This document shows, piece by piece, positions 30,436 through 38,406 of a stretch of 45,366 nucleotides of DNA. Position numbers and translations under genes: made by a program. This stretch comes from Burkholderiales bacterium (GTDB lineage: Bacteria; Pseudomonadota; Gammaproteobacteria; Burkholderiales; Burkholderiaceae_C). The DNA is taken from positions 1 through 45,366 of the forward strand of contig JAIXKR010000120.1 of assembly GCA_026932235.1 (NCBI GenBank). Direction: 5' to 3'. The notes under the pieces are model-generated. The model worked only from the letters and a program-made list of their open reading frames with translations, was not told where the DNA came from and did not search any database. Numbering within the stretch: the first letter of the stretch is position 1; every line of letters starts with the position of its first letter.

Positions 30436-30855
30436 TCAGCCGACGAGCGCGCGCAGCCAGTCCGGCAGCGGCACCGCGGCTTGCGCACCGTGGTCGCGCC
30501 AGACCATCTTCGCGCCGCCTTCGGCACAACGCACGCCCGGAGCGTCGGTGCGCTCCAGCGTGACGAAGGTCTCGACGCTGCTGCGTCCGGGCCTGGCGGC
30601 GTACTGCCGCGCGAGGATTGCGCCCGGGTACTCGAGCTGGCGCAGGAAGCTGCAATAGGCGTTGACGATCACCGGTCCGCGGTCGTGCGACTCGTCGGCC
30701 GGCCGTACGCGGGACAGCCAGTCCAGACGCACGATCTCGAAGTAGCGGAAGTAGACGGTGTTGTTGACGTGGCCCATCGCGTCCATGTCGCCCCAGCGGA
30801 TGGGGATCACCATCTCGTGAACCAGCTTCTTGTCTTCGGGTAGCTCGAAGCGCAT
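30436..30855 (-). CDS. Acyl-CoA thioesterase (4HBT hot-dog fold)
   Basis: A single hot-dog domain of 139 residues. The catalytic motif W-G-D-M-D-A-M-G-H-V-N-N-T-V-Y-F-R-Y-F-E is that of the 4-hydroxybenzoyl-CoA/YbgC thioesterase group. The exact acyl-CoA substrate cannot be read from sequence. It follows yceH on the same strand (24-base gap) and is probably co-transcribed with the SDR and yceH. Confidence 0.88.
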   Translation of the reverse strand: MRFELPEDKKLVHEMVIPIRWGDMDAMGHVNNTVYFRYFEIVRLDWLSRVRPADESHDRGPVIVNAYCSFLRQLEYPGAILARQYAARPGRSSVETFVTLERTDAPGVRCAEGGAKMVWRDHGAQAAVPLPDWLRALVG

Positions 30856-30879
30856 TTCATTCGCTCGGTGTGAAAGGGT

Positions 30880-31551
30880 TCAATCCGTCGCGATCCCGAG
30901 CTCGCGCGCCAGACGCCTGACGACGCCCTGCAGACGCTGCAAGTCCTCGCCCTGGCGCGCAAGTTCGGCCTTGAGCGCGGCCAGTTCGGCCGCGGCCGCG
31001 GACGCGTCGGCGCCGCGCGCAGCGTCGGTGCGGCCGGCGGCCAGCGGCACTGCGGCGTCGTCGACCGGGCCGCAGAGCAGCTGCGCCCAGCGCGGCTCGC
31101 GCGTGCCCGGGGCGCGGGCGAGCCGCACGACGCGCGGCGGGGCTTTCCCGGCCAGCTCCTCGAGGAAGCCCTCGACCGAGGAGACGTCGGCGAAGCGATG
31201 CAGGCGCTCGCAGTTCTGGCGCAGTTCGGCGGCGGTTTGCGGCCCGCGCAACATCAGCACCGCCAGCAACGCCACTGCGGCAGAAGGCAGCGCGAGCACA
31301 CGCCCCATGTTGTGCTCGTAGCGCAGGACGCGCGCGCCCGAGACTTCGACCACGAGCGAAAGCGCCTTCAGCTCGTCGATCGCCGCGGCCACCTCGGCTT
31401 CGCGCGTCTCCATGACCGGATCGCGCGCCGTCTTCTGGTTGCAGCCGGCGACCAATGCGTTCAGCGACAGCGGGTAGGTGTCCGGAACGGTGGCCTGCTT
31501 CTCGACCAGCACCGCAAGCACGCGGGCCTCGAGGGGCGTCAGCTCGCGCAT
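30880..31551 (-). CDS. yceH: YceH family protein (DUF480)
   Basis: A 223-residue DUF480 protein with two winged-helix units and a coiled-coil C-terminus. The N-terminal L-T-P-L-E-A-R-V-L-A-V-L-V-E-K, Y-P-L-S-L-N-A-L-V-A-G-C-N-Q-K and R-G-P-Q-T-A-A-E-L-R motifs are diagnostic. The C-terminal heptads (A-E-L-A-A-L-K-A-E-L-A-R-Q) are consistent with oligomerisation. Function is unknown; a regulator is a reasonable guess from the fold. It is 10 bases downstream of the SDR gene. Confidence 0.9.
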   Translation of the reverse strand: MRELTPLEARVLAVLVEKQATVPDTYPLSLNALVAGCNQKTARDPVMETREAEVAAAIDELKALSLVVEVSGARVLRYEHNMGRVLALPSAAVALLAVLMLRGPQTAAELRQNCERLHRFADVSSVEGFLEELAGKAPPRVVRLARAPGTREPRWAQLLCGPVDDAAVPLAAGRTDAARGADASAAAAELAALKAELARQGEDLQRLQGVVRRLARELGIATD

Positions 31552-31561
31552 CGGCCGCGGC

Positions 31562-32344
31562 TCAGATGCCGAAACCGTCGTCGGCGGCGATCACCGCGCC
31601 GTTGACGAAGTGGCTCTCGTTGGCGCAGAGCATCAGCAGCGCCGATTCCAGGTCCTCGGGCTTGCCCACGCGCTTTCTCGGCAACATGCTGACGAGCTTC
31701 TGGCCGGCCTCGGTCTGCCAGTGGTGGTGGTTGATCTCGGTGTCGATGTAGCCCGGGCAGAGGGCGTTGACGTTGATGCCGAAGCGCCCCCATTCGAGCG
31801 CCATCGCCTTCGTCATGTGCACCACCGCGGCCTTGCTCATCGCGTAGACGCCGATCTGCGAGAGCGGGCGCAGCGCCGCCATCGACGCCACGTTGACGAT
31901 GCGCCCGCCGATGAAGGTGCCCGGAGCCGCGCCGCGGCTGCGCGCGATCATGCGCTTGCCGACTTCCTGCGCGACGAAGAAGGCGCCGCGCGTGTTGACG
32001 TTCATCTGGAAATCGTAGTCCTCGGGCGTCACGTCGACGAGCTTCTGCGTCGTGCTCACGCCCGAGTTGTTGACGAGGATGTCGAGCGTGCCCATCTCGG
32101 TCTCGGCGCGCGCCACGGCGGCGCGGATGCTCGCCGGGTCGGCCACGTCCAGCGCCACCACGTGCGCGTCGCCGCCCGCGGCCTCGATCTCGGCGCGCAG
32201 CGTCTTCAGGCGCTCCAGCCGCCTGGCGGCGAGGACGACCGCCGCACCCGCCTGCGCGAGCGCACGCGCAAACTGCTCGCCCAAGCCGCTGGACGCGCCC
32301 GTGACCATCGCCACGCGGCCGGAAAGATCGATCTGATAGGCCAA
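31562..32344 (-). CDS. Short-chain dehydrogenase/reductase
   Basis: A classical SDR of 260 residues. The cofactor motif is V-T-G-A-S-S-G-L-G, then N-N-S-G, N-V-A-S-M and catalytic Y-A-M-S-K. A second conserved site is C-P-G-Y-I-D-T-E-I. The R-R-L-E-R segment after beta-2 favours NADP(H). The start is TTG 32344, read as Met: GGAG lies 7 bases upstream and A-Y-Q-I-D-L-S-G-R opens the fold; no in-frame ATG or GTG is nearer. Its leader faces ETF-QO, so the two promoters lie in the same 147-base spacer. Confidence 0.9.
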   Translation of the reverse strand: MAYQIDLSGRVAMVTGASSGLGEQFARALAQAGAAVVLAARRLERLKTLRAEIEAAGGDAHVVALDVADPASIRAAVARAETEMGTLDILVNNSGVSTTQKLVDVTPEDYDFQMNVNTRGAFFVAQEVGKRMIARSRGAAPGTFIGGRIVNVASMAALRPLSQIGVYAMSKAAVVHMTKAMALEWGRFGINVNALCPGYIDTEINHHHWQTEAGQKLVSMLPRKRVGKPEDLESALLMLCANESHFVNGAVIAADDGFGI

Positions 32345-32423
32345 AGCTGGGCTCCGGTCAAAGCCTGTCGTCGAGGTTGCGGGCACGATAGCACGCGCGC
32401 CGGAACGCACGCCGGCCCACATG

Positions 32424-32437
32424 CGAACGAGCGTTCG
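32424..32437. promoter_or_regulatory. Palindromic operator overlapping the ETF-QO promoter
   Basis: CGAACG-AG-CGTTCG has perfect 6-bp arms around a 2-base centre. A -10 TAGAAT lies at 32456-32461, and the matching -35 position (TTCGTT, 32434-32439) overlaps the right arm. This geometry is typical of TetR-family repression. The ETF-QO ATG at 32492 is 30 bases after the -10. Confidence 0.5.
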
Positions 32438-32491
32438 TTTTCCCTCGCTGCACCGTAGAATGCCCACGCCCGACAAGAAGAGAGCCCACGC

Positions 32492-34165
32492 ATGACCCCG
32501 CAGGAGATCCTCGAACAGTACGGCCCGCGCGAAGCGATGGACTACGACGTCGTCGTCGTCGGCGCCGGGCCCGCCGGGCTGGCGACGGCAATCCGGCTCA
32601 AGCAGATCAAGGCCGAACTCTCGGTCGTCGTCCTCGAGAAGGGCTCGGAGCCGGGCGCGCACATCCTCTCGGGCGCGGTGATGGATCCGCGTGCGCTCGC
32701 CGAACTCTTCCCCGACTGGAAGGAGCGCGGTGCGCCGCTGAACCAGCCGGTGACGGAAGACGAGGTGCTCTTCCTCGGCGCCGGGTACGCGCAGCGCACG
32801 CCGCAATGGCTGATCCCCGACTGCCTGCACAACCACGGCAACTACGTCGTCAGCCTGGGCGCGGTGACGAAGTGGCTCGCCGAGCAGGCCGAGGGCCTGG
32901 GTGTGGAGATCTTTCCCGGCTTCGCCGCGGCCGAAGTGCTGTACGACGTGTCCGGCGCGGTGCGCGGCGTGGCCACCGGCAACATGGGCATCGGCAAGGA
33001 CGGCCAGCCCACCGACGGCTTCCAGCTCGGCATGGAGCTGACGGCCAAGTACACGATCTTCGCCGAAGGCGCACGCGGGCAGCTCGGCAAGCAGCTCATC
33101 GCGCGCTACCGGCTCGACGAGGGACGCGACCCGCAGAGCTACGCGCTGGGTGTGAAGGAACTGTGGGAAGTGCCCGCGGACAAAGCGCGTCCCGGCCTCG
33201 TCGTCCACACCGCCGGCTGGCCGATGGACGAGAACACCTACGGCGGCGGCTTCATCTACCACCTGGAAGGCAACAAGGTGACGCTGGGCTTCGTCACCGG
33301 CCTGGACTACCAGAACCCCTGGCTGAGCCCCTTCGAGGAGATGCAGCGTTGGAAGACGCATCCGGCGGTGCGCGCGCACGTCGAAGGCGGCAAGCGCATC
33401 GGCTATGGCGCGCGCGCGATCACCGCCGGCGGCCTGCTGAGCCTGCCGCGCATGATCTTTCCGGGCGGGGTGCTCGTCGGCTGCGACGCCGGCACGCTCA
33501 ACGCCTCGCGCATCAAGGGCAGCCATGCGGCGCTCAAGACCGGCATGCTCGCGGCCGAGGCGGCTGCCGCGGCCATCGGCGCCGACCGCCGCGGCGACGT
33601 GCTCACCGCCTATCTGCAGGCCTTCGAGCAGAGCTGGCTGCACGCCGAGCTTCACCAGGCGCGCAACTTCAAGCAGTGGTTCAAGTACGGCAACACCGTG
33701 GGCGCGGTGATGACGGGAATCGAGCACTGGCTGCTGCCCAGGCTCGGCATGCGCAACCCGCCCTGGACCAAGCACCGCAAGACGCCCGACCACGCGCGGC
33801 TGCACGCGGCCAGCCAGGTCGAGCCGATCCGTTACCCGAAGCCCGACGGCGTGCTGACCTTCGACCGCCTGAGTTCGGTCTTCATCAGCAACACCAACCA
33901 CGAGGAGAACCAGCCCGCGCACCTGACGCTCAAGGACGCGTCGGTTCCGGTGGCGGTGAACCTCGAGAAGTACGCGGGCCCCGAGAGCCGCTACTGCCCG
34001 GCAGGCGTCTACGAGTTCGTGCAGGACGAGGCCGGCAGTGCGCGCCTGGTCATCAACGCACAGAACTGCGTGCACTGCAAGACCTGCGACATCAAGGACC
34101 CGACGCAGAACATCGTCTGGGTCGCACCCGAGGGCGGCGGCGGACCCAACTACGCCGGCATGTGA
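32492..34165 (+). CDS. etfD: Electron transfer flavoprotein-ubiquinone oxidoreductase
   Basis: Membrane-bound enzyme passing electrons from ETF to ubiquinone in fatty-acid and amino-acid oxidation. The protein has 557 residues. The FAD site is V-V-V-V-G-A-G-P-A-G-L-A. The FAD/ubiquinone domain includes E-P-G-A-H-I-L-S-G-A-V and G-C-D-A-G-T-L-N. The C-terminal 4Fe-4S cluster ligands are R-Y-C-P-A-G-V-Y and N-C-V-H-C-K-T-C-D-I-K-D-P, then G-G-P-N-Y. All cluster cysteines are intact. The ribosome site AAGAGAG is 8 bases from the ATG. The name etfD follows recent usage; fixC is the nitrogen-fixation paralogue. Confidence 0.96.
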   Translation: MTPQEILEQYGPREAMDYDVVVVGAGPAGLATAIRLKQIKAELSVVVLEKGSEPGAHILSGAVMDPRALAELFPDWKERGAPLNQPVTEDEVLFLGAGYAQRTPQWLIPDCLHNHGNYVVSLGAVTKWLAEQAEGLGVEIFPGFAAAEVLYDVSGAVRGVATGNMGIGKDGQPTDGFQLGMELTAKYTIFAEGARGQLGKQLIARYRLDEGRDPQSYALGVKELWEVPADKARPGLVVHTAGWPMDENTYGGGFIYHLEGNKVTLGFVTGLDYQNPWLSPFEEMQRWKTHPAVRAHVEGGKRIGYGARAITAGGLLSLPRMIFPGGVLVGCDAGTLNASRIKGSHAALKTGMLAAEAAAAAIGADRRGDVLTAYLQAFEQSWLHAELHQARNFKQWFKYGNTVGAVMTGIEHWLLPRLGMRNPPWTKHRKTPDHARLHAASQVEPIRYPKPDGVLTFDRLSSVFISNTNHEENQPAHLTLKDASVPVAVNLEKYAGPESRYCPAGVYEFVQDEAGSARLVINAQNCVHCKTCDIKDPTQNIVWVAPEGGGGPNYAGM

Positions 34166-34171
34166 GGGGTG

Positions 34172-34201
34172 CCCGGCGCAAGTTTCCTCTTGCGCTCCGG
34201 G
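34172..34201. terminator. Bidirectional terminator between ETF-QO and the crotonase gene
   Basis: CCCGGCGCAAG pairs with CTTGCGC-TCCGGG around a TTTCCT loop, with a 2-base bulge. The element lies in the 39-base gap between convergent genes and could end transcripts from both. Confidence 0.55.
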
Positions 34202-34204
34202 ACC

Positions 34205-34984
34205 TCAATTCCAGTTCGGCTTGCGCTTCTCGATGAAGGCCTGCACGCCTTCGAGCGCGGCTTCGTCCATCATGTTGCAGGCCATGGTCTCGCCGGCGTC
34301 GTCGTAGGCCGCGGCGATGCCCTTTTCGAGCTGGCGGTAGAAGAGGCCCTTGCCCGCGGCGATCGAGACCCGCGGCTTGGCGACGATGCTGGCCACCAGC
34401 CGCTCGACCTCGGCGTCGAGCTGATCGGGCGGCACGACCCGGTTGACGAGGCCCTTGGCCCGCGCCTCCTCGGCGCCGATGAAGTCACCGGTCACGAGCA
34501 TTTCGAACGCGTGCTTGCGCGAGAGGTTGCGCGAGAGCGCGACGCTCGGCGTGCTGCAGAAGAGGCCGACGTTGATGCCGCTGACGGCGAAGCGCGAGTC
34601 GCTGGCGGCGACGGCGAGATCGCACATCGCGACCAGCTGGCAGCCGGCCGCGGTGGCGATGCCGTGCACGCGCGCGATCACCGGCACCGGCAGGCGCTGG
34701 ATCGTGAGCATCATGCGCGCGCACTGGCCGAAGAGCTTGCGGTAGTAGTCCATCGACGGCTCGGCGCGCATCTCGCGCAGGTCGTGGCCGGCGCAGAAGG
34801 CGCGCCCGGCGGCGGCGATGACGACCGCGCGCACGGCGCCGTCCTCGGCCAGCGCGTCCAGCGCCTGCTGCAAGGCGCCGAGCATTGCCTCCGAGAGCGC
34901 ATTGAAGGCCTGTGGCCGGTTCATCGTCAGCGTCACGACACCGCGCGCGTCGCGCGTCTGCAGCAGCAGGGGTTCCTCGCTCAT
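34205..34984 (-). CDS. Crotonase-fold protein, ECHDC3-like (catalytic glutamates absent)
   Basis: A 259-residue crotonase-fold protein. CoA-binding and oxyanion loops are present (F-C-A-G-H-D-L and H-G-I-A-T-A-A-G-C). However, the two glutamates of enoyl-CoA hydratase are replaced: G-G-C-E-L becomes A-G-C-Q-L (Gln116), and the P-E-I position is Gly136. N-V-G-L-F-C-S-T-P-S-V-A-L is the motif of ECHDC3-type proteins. Classical hydration is therefore doubtful. ATG 34984 has GGAG 7 bases upstream; ATG 34990 is an alternative two codons earlier. The gene is convergent with ETF-QO. Confidence 0.88.
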   Translation of the reverse strand: MSEEPLLLQTRDARGVVTLTMNRPQAFNALSEAMLGALQQALDALAEDGAVRAVVIAAAGRAFCAGHDLREMRAEPSMDYYRKLFGQCARMMLTIQRLPVPVIARVHGIATAAGCQLVAMCDLAVAASDSRFAVSGINVGLFCSTPSVALSRNLSRKHAFEMLVTGDFIGAEEARAKGLVNRVVPPDQLDAEVERLVASIVAKPRVSIAAGKGLFYRQLEKGIAAAYDDAGETMACNMMDEAALEGVQAFIEKRKPNWN

Positions 34985-35092
34985 GGTCATGCTCCGGCGC
35001 GGCACGGTTGCCGCGTCGTGCCATCGTAGCGCGCCACAGCAAGCTCTCGAGCCCATGTGGCTCTGCCACTTTGCTTGATCCACACGGAGGAC

Positions 35093-35110
35093 GGCCGGCT
35101 TCTGCCGGCC
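35093..35110 (-). terminator. Putative vapBC terminator
   Basis: GGCCGGC-TTCT-GCCGGCC is a perfect 7-bp hairpin 9 bases beyond the VapC stop on the minus strand. It ends the toxin-antitoxin transcript and shields the crotonase promoter region. Confidence 0.55.
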
Positions 35111-35119
35111 TTGGGCCGC

Positions 35120-35530
35120 TCAGGGCGAGCCGAAGGGATTGGCCAGCGTCAAGCGGCGCTCGACGACCAGGCCGCCATGCATGTCCTCGGTGTAGAGCGT
35201 GCGGCATCCGGCCTGCAGCGCGGCAGACACGATGAGTGCATCGTAGAACGCCAGTCCGTAGCGTGCGGCCAGCCGCAAGGCCTGCTCATGGGTCTGGATG
35301 GTCACGGGCTCCACGACGCAAACGGCACGGATGGGGGCCAGGGCTTCCTCGATCTCGACCCAGCTCATGTGGAGCTTGCGCGAGGCGACCGATGCGAACT
35401 CGTTGAGGACCTGCACACTGACGGTTCCGGCCCCAGCGAGGAGTTCTTCGGCACGATCGGCCTTGGCCGCATCGCCCGACAACAGGTAGAGCAGGACGTT
35501 GGTATCGAAGAAGACCTCAGCTGCGTTCAT
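35120..35530 (-). CDS. vapC: VapC-like PIN-domain toxin ribonuclease
   Basis: A PIN-domain nuclease of 136 residues. Acidic residues are in F-F-D-T-N-V-L-L-Y-L, V-L-N-E-F, F-Y-D-A-L-I-V and T-E-D-M. VapC toxins cleave tRNA or rRNA when freed from the antitoxin. The ATG at 35530 overlaps the antitoxin gene by 14 bases; the frame upstream of it lacks homology. All four acidic positions are intact, so the toxin should be active. Confidence 0.9.
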   Translation of the reverse strand: MNAAEVFFDTNVLLYLLSGDAAKADRAEELLAGAGTVSVQVLNEFASVASRKLHMSWVEIEEALAPIRAVCVVEPVTIQTHEQALRLAARYGLAFYDALIVSAALQAGCRTLYTEDMHGGLVVERRLTLANPFGSP

Positions 35531-35750
35531 GAGCGCCGAGGCGGTCGAACTTGAAATCCGCGGGCAGGCGACCTCGGAACTTGCGCAGCCTGGCCAGGAG
35601 TTCGCGCGTGCCAGGCGCTCTCGCGATCGCAAACGAGCGGGCGCCGTCGACGCGGATCTCGATCCGGTCGCCGGGCTTCAGGTCCAATGCCGCCACCACC
35701 GATGCCGGTAGGCGGACAGCCAAGGAATTGCCCCATTTCGCCACTTGCAT
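35517..35750 (-). CDS. vapB: AbrB/MazE-type antitoxin
   Basis: An N-terminal swapped-hairpin AbrB DNA-binding domain in 77 residues: K-W-G-N-S-L-A-V-R-L-P-A-S-V-V, then L-K-P-G-D-R-I-E-I. The C-terminal helix (E-L-L-A-R-L-R-K-F-R-G and an extended tail) would bind the PIN toxin. An AAAGG lies 6 bases before the ATG. An AT-rich palindrome 23 bases upstream is a likely autorepression site. Confidence 0.88.
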   Translation of the reverse strand: MQVAKWGNSLAVRLPASVVAALDLKPGDRIEIRVDGARSFAIARAPGTRELLARLRKFRGRLPADFKFDRLGAHERS

Positions 35751-35772
35751 CGGAAGCCTTTGGATCTACCTA

Positions 35773-35788
35773 AAGATACGTATATCTT
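35773..35788. promoter_or_regulatory. AT-rich inverted repeat upstream of vapBC
   Basis: AAGATA-CGTA-TATCTT has 6-bp arms with a 4-base centre. It forms a strong AT island in GC-rich DNA and is positioned where a promoter for the minus-strand antitoxin gene would be. It is a candidate autoregulatory operator for the AbrB-type antitoxin. Confidence 0.5.
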
Positions 35789-35827
35789 AAGCCTTCGACG
35801 GCACGCTGCCCACGGACTGTTCCCGGA

Positions 35828-37474
35828 CTATTCGATCGCACTGCTGCTGCGCGCGCGCTCGCGCAGCTGGAACTTCTGGATCTTGCCCGTGCTCGTCTTC
35901 GGGATCGGCTCGAAGCGGATCTCCTTGGGCACCTTGTAGCCCGCGAGCAGGCTCTTGCAGTGCGCGATCAGCTCGGCGGCCGTCGTCTGGGCGCCCGGCT
36001 TGAGCTCCACGTAGGCCAGTGGCGACTCGCCCCACTTCGGGTCGGGGCGCGCGACCACGGCGCAGGCGAGCACGGCGCCGTGGCGGTAGAGCGCGTCCTC
36101 GACCTCGATCGAGCTGATGTTCTCGCCGCCGCTGATGATCACGTCCTTGCTGCGGTCCTTGATCTTCACGTAGCGGTCGGGCTCCATCACCGCGAGGTCG
36201 CCGGTGTGGAACCAGCCGCCCTCGAAGGCCTTGTCGGTGGCGCCCGGGTTCTTCAGGTAGCCCTTCATCACGATGTTGCCGCGGAACATGATCTCGCCCA
36301 TCGTCTGGCCGTCGGCGGGCGCCTCGGCCATCGTTTCGGCGTCGATCACCGTCATGCCCTCCTGCAGCGCGTAGCGCACGCCCTGGCGGCCGTTGAGGCG
36401 CGTCTGCTCGGACAGGCTCTGTGCCGCCCAGTCCTCGCGCTTCACCGCCACGCTGGCCGGCCCGTAGACCTCGGTGAGGCCGTAGACGTGGGTGATGTCG
36501 AAGCCGATGGCGGCCATGCCCTCGATCATCGAGGCCGGCGGCGCGGCGCCGGCGACCATGCCGCGCACCTTCGGCGGGATGCCTTCGCGCCAAGCGGGCG
36601 GCGCATTGATGATCAGGCTGTGCACGATGGGGGCGGCGCAGTAGTGGTCCGCGCCGTGCTCGCGCATCGCGTCGAGGATCGCCTTGGCCTCGACGCGGCG
36701 CAGGCAGACGTGCGTGCCGCCCAGGAGCGCGATCGTCCATGGGAAGCACCAGCCGTTGCAATGGAACATCGGCAGCGTCCAGAGGTACCTGGCGAAGTGC
36801 GGCATGGTCCAGGTGGCGGCGTTGCAGACCGCGTTCAGGTAGGCGCCGCGGTGGTGCGTGACCACGCCCTTGGGGTCGCCGGTGGTGCCGCTGGTGTAGC
36901 TGACCGCGATCGCGTCCCACTCGTCGGCCGGCCCCTCGAGCCGCGGCAGCGGCGCGTGCGCGGCCAGCAAGGCCTCGTACTCGTGCTCGCCGATGCGCTC
37001 GCCCGCGCCCTCGTACTCGCTGTCGCAGACGTCGATCACCCTGATCGCCACGCCGTGCTGCTCGCGCAGCCTGGCGACGGCGTCGGCCATGGTCGGCGCG
37101 AACTCGCGATCGGTGATCAGCACCGTCGCCTCGCAGTGGTTCATCTGCCACGCGAGCAGGGCCGAGTCCAGCCGCGTGTTCAGCGTGTTGAGCACGGCGC
37201 CGAGCGCCGGCACCGCATAGTGTGCCTCGACCATCTCCGGCGTATTGGGCAGCATCACGCTGACCGTGCTGCCGCGCCCGATCCCGAACGCGCGCAGCGC
37301 CGCGGCCAGGCGCGCCGCGCGCTCGCGCGTCTGCGCCCAGGTGTAGCGGCGATGGCCGTGGATGACGGCGGGCAGGTCGCCGAAGACCTCGGCGCTGCGC
37401 TCGACGAAGCTCACCGGGCTCAGCGCGGCGTGGTTGGCCGCCTGGCGGTCGAGGTGCTGTTCGTAGATGCTCAT
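35828..37474 (-). CDS. AMP-dependent acyl-CoA synthetase
   Basis: An ANL-superfamily ligase of 548 residues that forms an acyl-adenylate and then acyl-CoA. P-loop A3 is Y-T-S-G-T-T-G-D-P-K-G-V. A5 is V-Y-G-L-T-E-V-Y-G, A7 is G-W-F-H-T-G-D, A8 is K-D-R-S-K-D-V-I-I-S-G-G-E-N-I, and catalytic Lys A10 is in P-K-T-S-T-G-K-I-Q-K. The M-F-H-C-N-G-W segment resembles medium-chain, DmdB-like and plant acyl-activating enzymes. Substrate not determinable. A strong AAGGAG precedes the ATG at 37474. It diverges from the livGFKHM operon across 141 bases, suggesting it activates the transported acid. Confidence 0.92.
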   Translation of the reverse strand: MSIYEQHLDRQAANHAALSPVSFVERSAEVFGDLPAVIHGHRRYTWAQTRERAARLAAALRAFGIGRGSTVSVMLPNTPEMVEAHYAVPALGAVLNTLNTRLDSALLAWQMNHCEATVLITDREFAPTMADAVARLREQHGVAIRVIDVCDSEYEGAGERIGEHEYEALLAAHAPLPRLEGPADEWDAIAVSYTSGTTGDPKGVVTHHRGAYLNAVCNAATWTMPHFARYLWTLPMFHCNGWCFPWTIALLGGTHVCLRRVEAKAILDAMREHGADHYCAAPIVHSLIINAPPAWREGIPPKVRGMVAGAAPPASMIEGMAAIGFDITHVYGLTEVYGPASVAVKREDWAAQSLSEQTRLNGRQGVRYALQEGMTVIDAETMAEAPADGQTMGEIMFRGNIVMKGYLKNPGATDKAFEGGWFHTGDLAVMEPDRYVKIKDRSKDVIISGGENISSIEVEDALYRHGAVLACAVVARPDPKWGESPLAYVELKPGAQTTAAELIAHCKSLLAGYKVPKEIRFEPIPKTSTGKIQKFQLRERARSSSAIE

Positions 37475-37510
37475 GCTCGATCTCCTTGGGGTGCTGGCAT
37501 GCGGGCACGG

Positions 37511-37543
37511 CGGGTTTCGCACTTGCGCGTAAGCACAAACCCG
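37511..37543. promoter_or_regulatory. Inverted repeat between the CoA ligase and livG
   Basis: CGGGTTT and AAACCCG are exact inverted 7-mers with a 19-base spacer. Downstream, AATAAT (37569-37574) is a possible -10 for livG with GTGACC 16 bases ahead. The repeat could be an operator controlling both genes. Confidence 0.35.
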
Positions 37544-37615
37544 GGCGTGACCGCGGAAAGGCAGCCAGAATAATCCCGCACGACCGACTTCGCCTTCAAG
37601 CCCGCGCGCCACCCC

Positions 37616-38392
37616 ATGCCTGCCGATGTGATCCTCGAGACCCGTGGTCTGCTCAAGGACTTCAACGGCTTCGTCGCGGTGGACAAGGTCGACCTGAAGG
37701 TCCGCCGCGGCACGATCCACGCGCTCATCGGCCCCAACGGCGCCGGCAAGACGACCTGCTTCAACCTGCTGACCAAGTTTCACGCGCCCACGCAGGGGCA
37801 GATCCTCTTCGAGGGTGTCGACATCACGCGGGAGAAGCCGGCGCAGATCGCGCGCCGCGGCATGGTGCGCTCGTTCCAGATCTCCTCCACCTTTCCGCGC
37901 ATGACGGCGCTTGAGAACGTGCGCGTGGCGCTGCAGCCGACGCTGGGCACGGCGTTCAACTTCTGGCAGTCGGCGCGCACGCTCGACCAGCTCAACGGGC
38001 GCTGCATGGAACTGCTGGACCACGTCGGCCTGGCCGACTTCGCCGAACTGCCGGCGATCGAACTGCCCTACGGGCGCAAGCGCGCACTCGAGATCGCCAC
38101 CACGCTGGCGATGGACCCGCGCCTGATGCTGCTGGACGAGCCCACCCAGGGCATGGGCCACGAGGACGTCGAAATGGTGACGCAGCTCATCAAGAAGGTC
38201 GCTGCCAACCGCACCATCCTGATGGTCGAGCACAACATGGGCGTGGTTGGCAGCATCGCCGACACCATCACCGTGCTCCAGTACGGGCAGGTGATCGCCG
38301 AGGGTCCTTACAGCGAGGTCTCGCGTGATCCGCAGGTGCTGCAGGCGTACATGGGCAACGCCGCGGAAGAGCTGCAGGGCATCGGCGCCTGA
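37616..38392 (+). CDS. livG: Branched-chain-type ABC transporter ATPase (LivG family)
   Basis: A LivG-type ATPase of 258 residues with Walker A G-P-N-G-A-G-K-T-T, Q-loop S-F-Q-I-S-S-T-F and Walker B L-M-L-L-D-E-P-T-Q-G-M. The signature motif is degenerate: L-P-Y-G-R-K-R-A-L-E-I replaces the usual L-S-x-G-Q, as in many LivG proteins. T-Q-G-M-G-H-E-D follows. It heads the transporter operon; livF starts 14 bases after its stop. Confidence 0.93.
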   Translation: MPADVILETRGLLKDFNGFVAVDKVDLKVRRGTIHALIGPNGAGKTTCFNLLTKFHAPTQGQILFEGVDITREKPAQIARRGMVRSFQISSTFPRMTALENVRVALQPTLGTAFNFWQSARTLDQLNGRCMELLDHVGLADFAELPAIELPYGRKRALEIATTLAMDPRLMLLDEPTQGMGHEDVEMVTQLIKKVAANRTILMVEHNMGVVGSIADTITVLQYGQVIAEGPYSEVSRDPQVLQAYMGNAAEELQGIGA

Positions 38393-38406
38393 ACACGCGA
38401 TCGACC

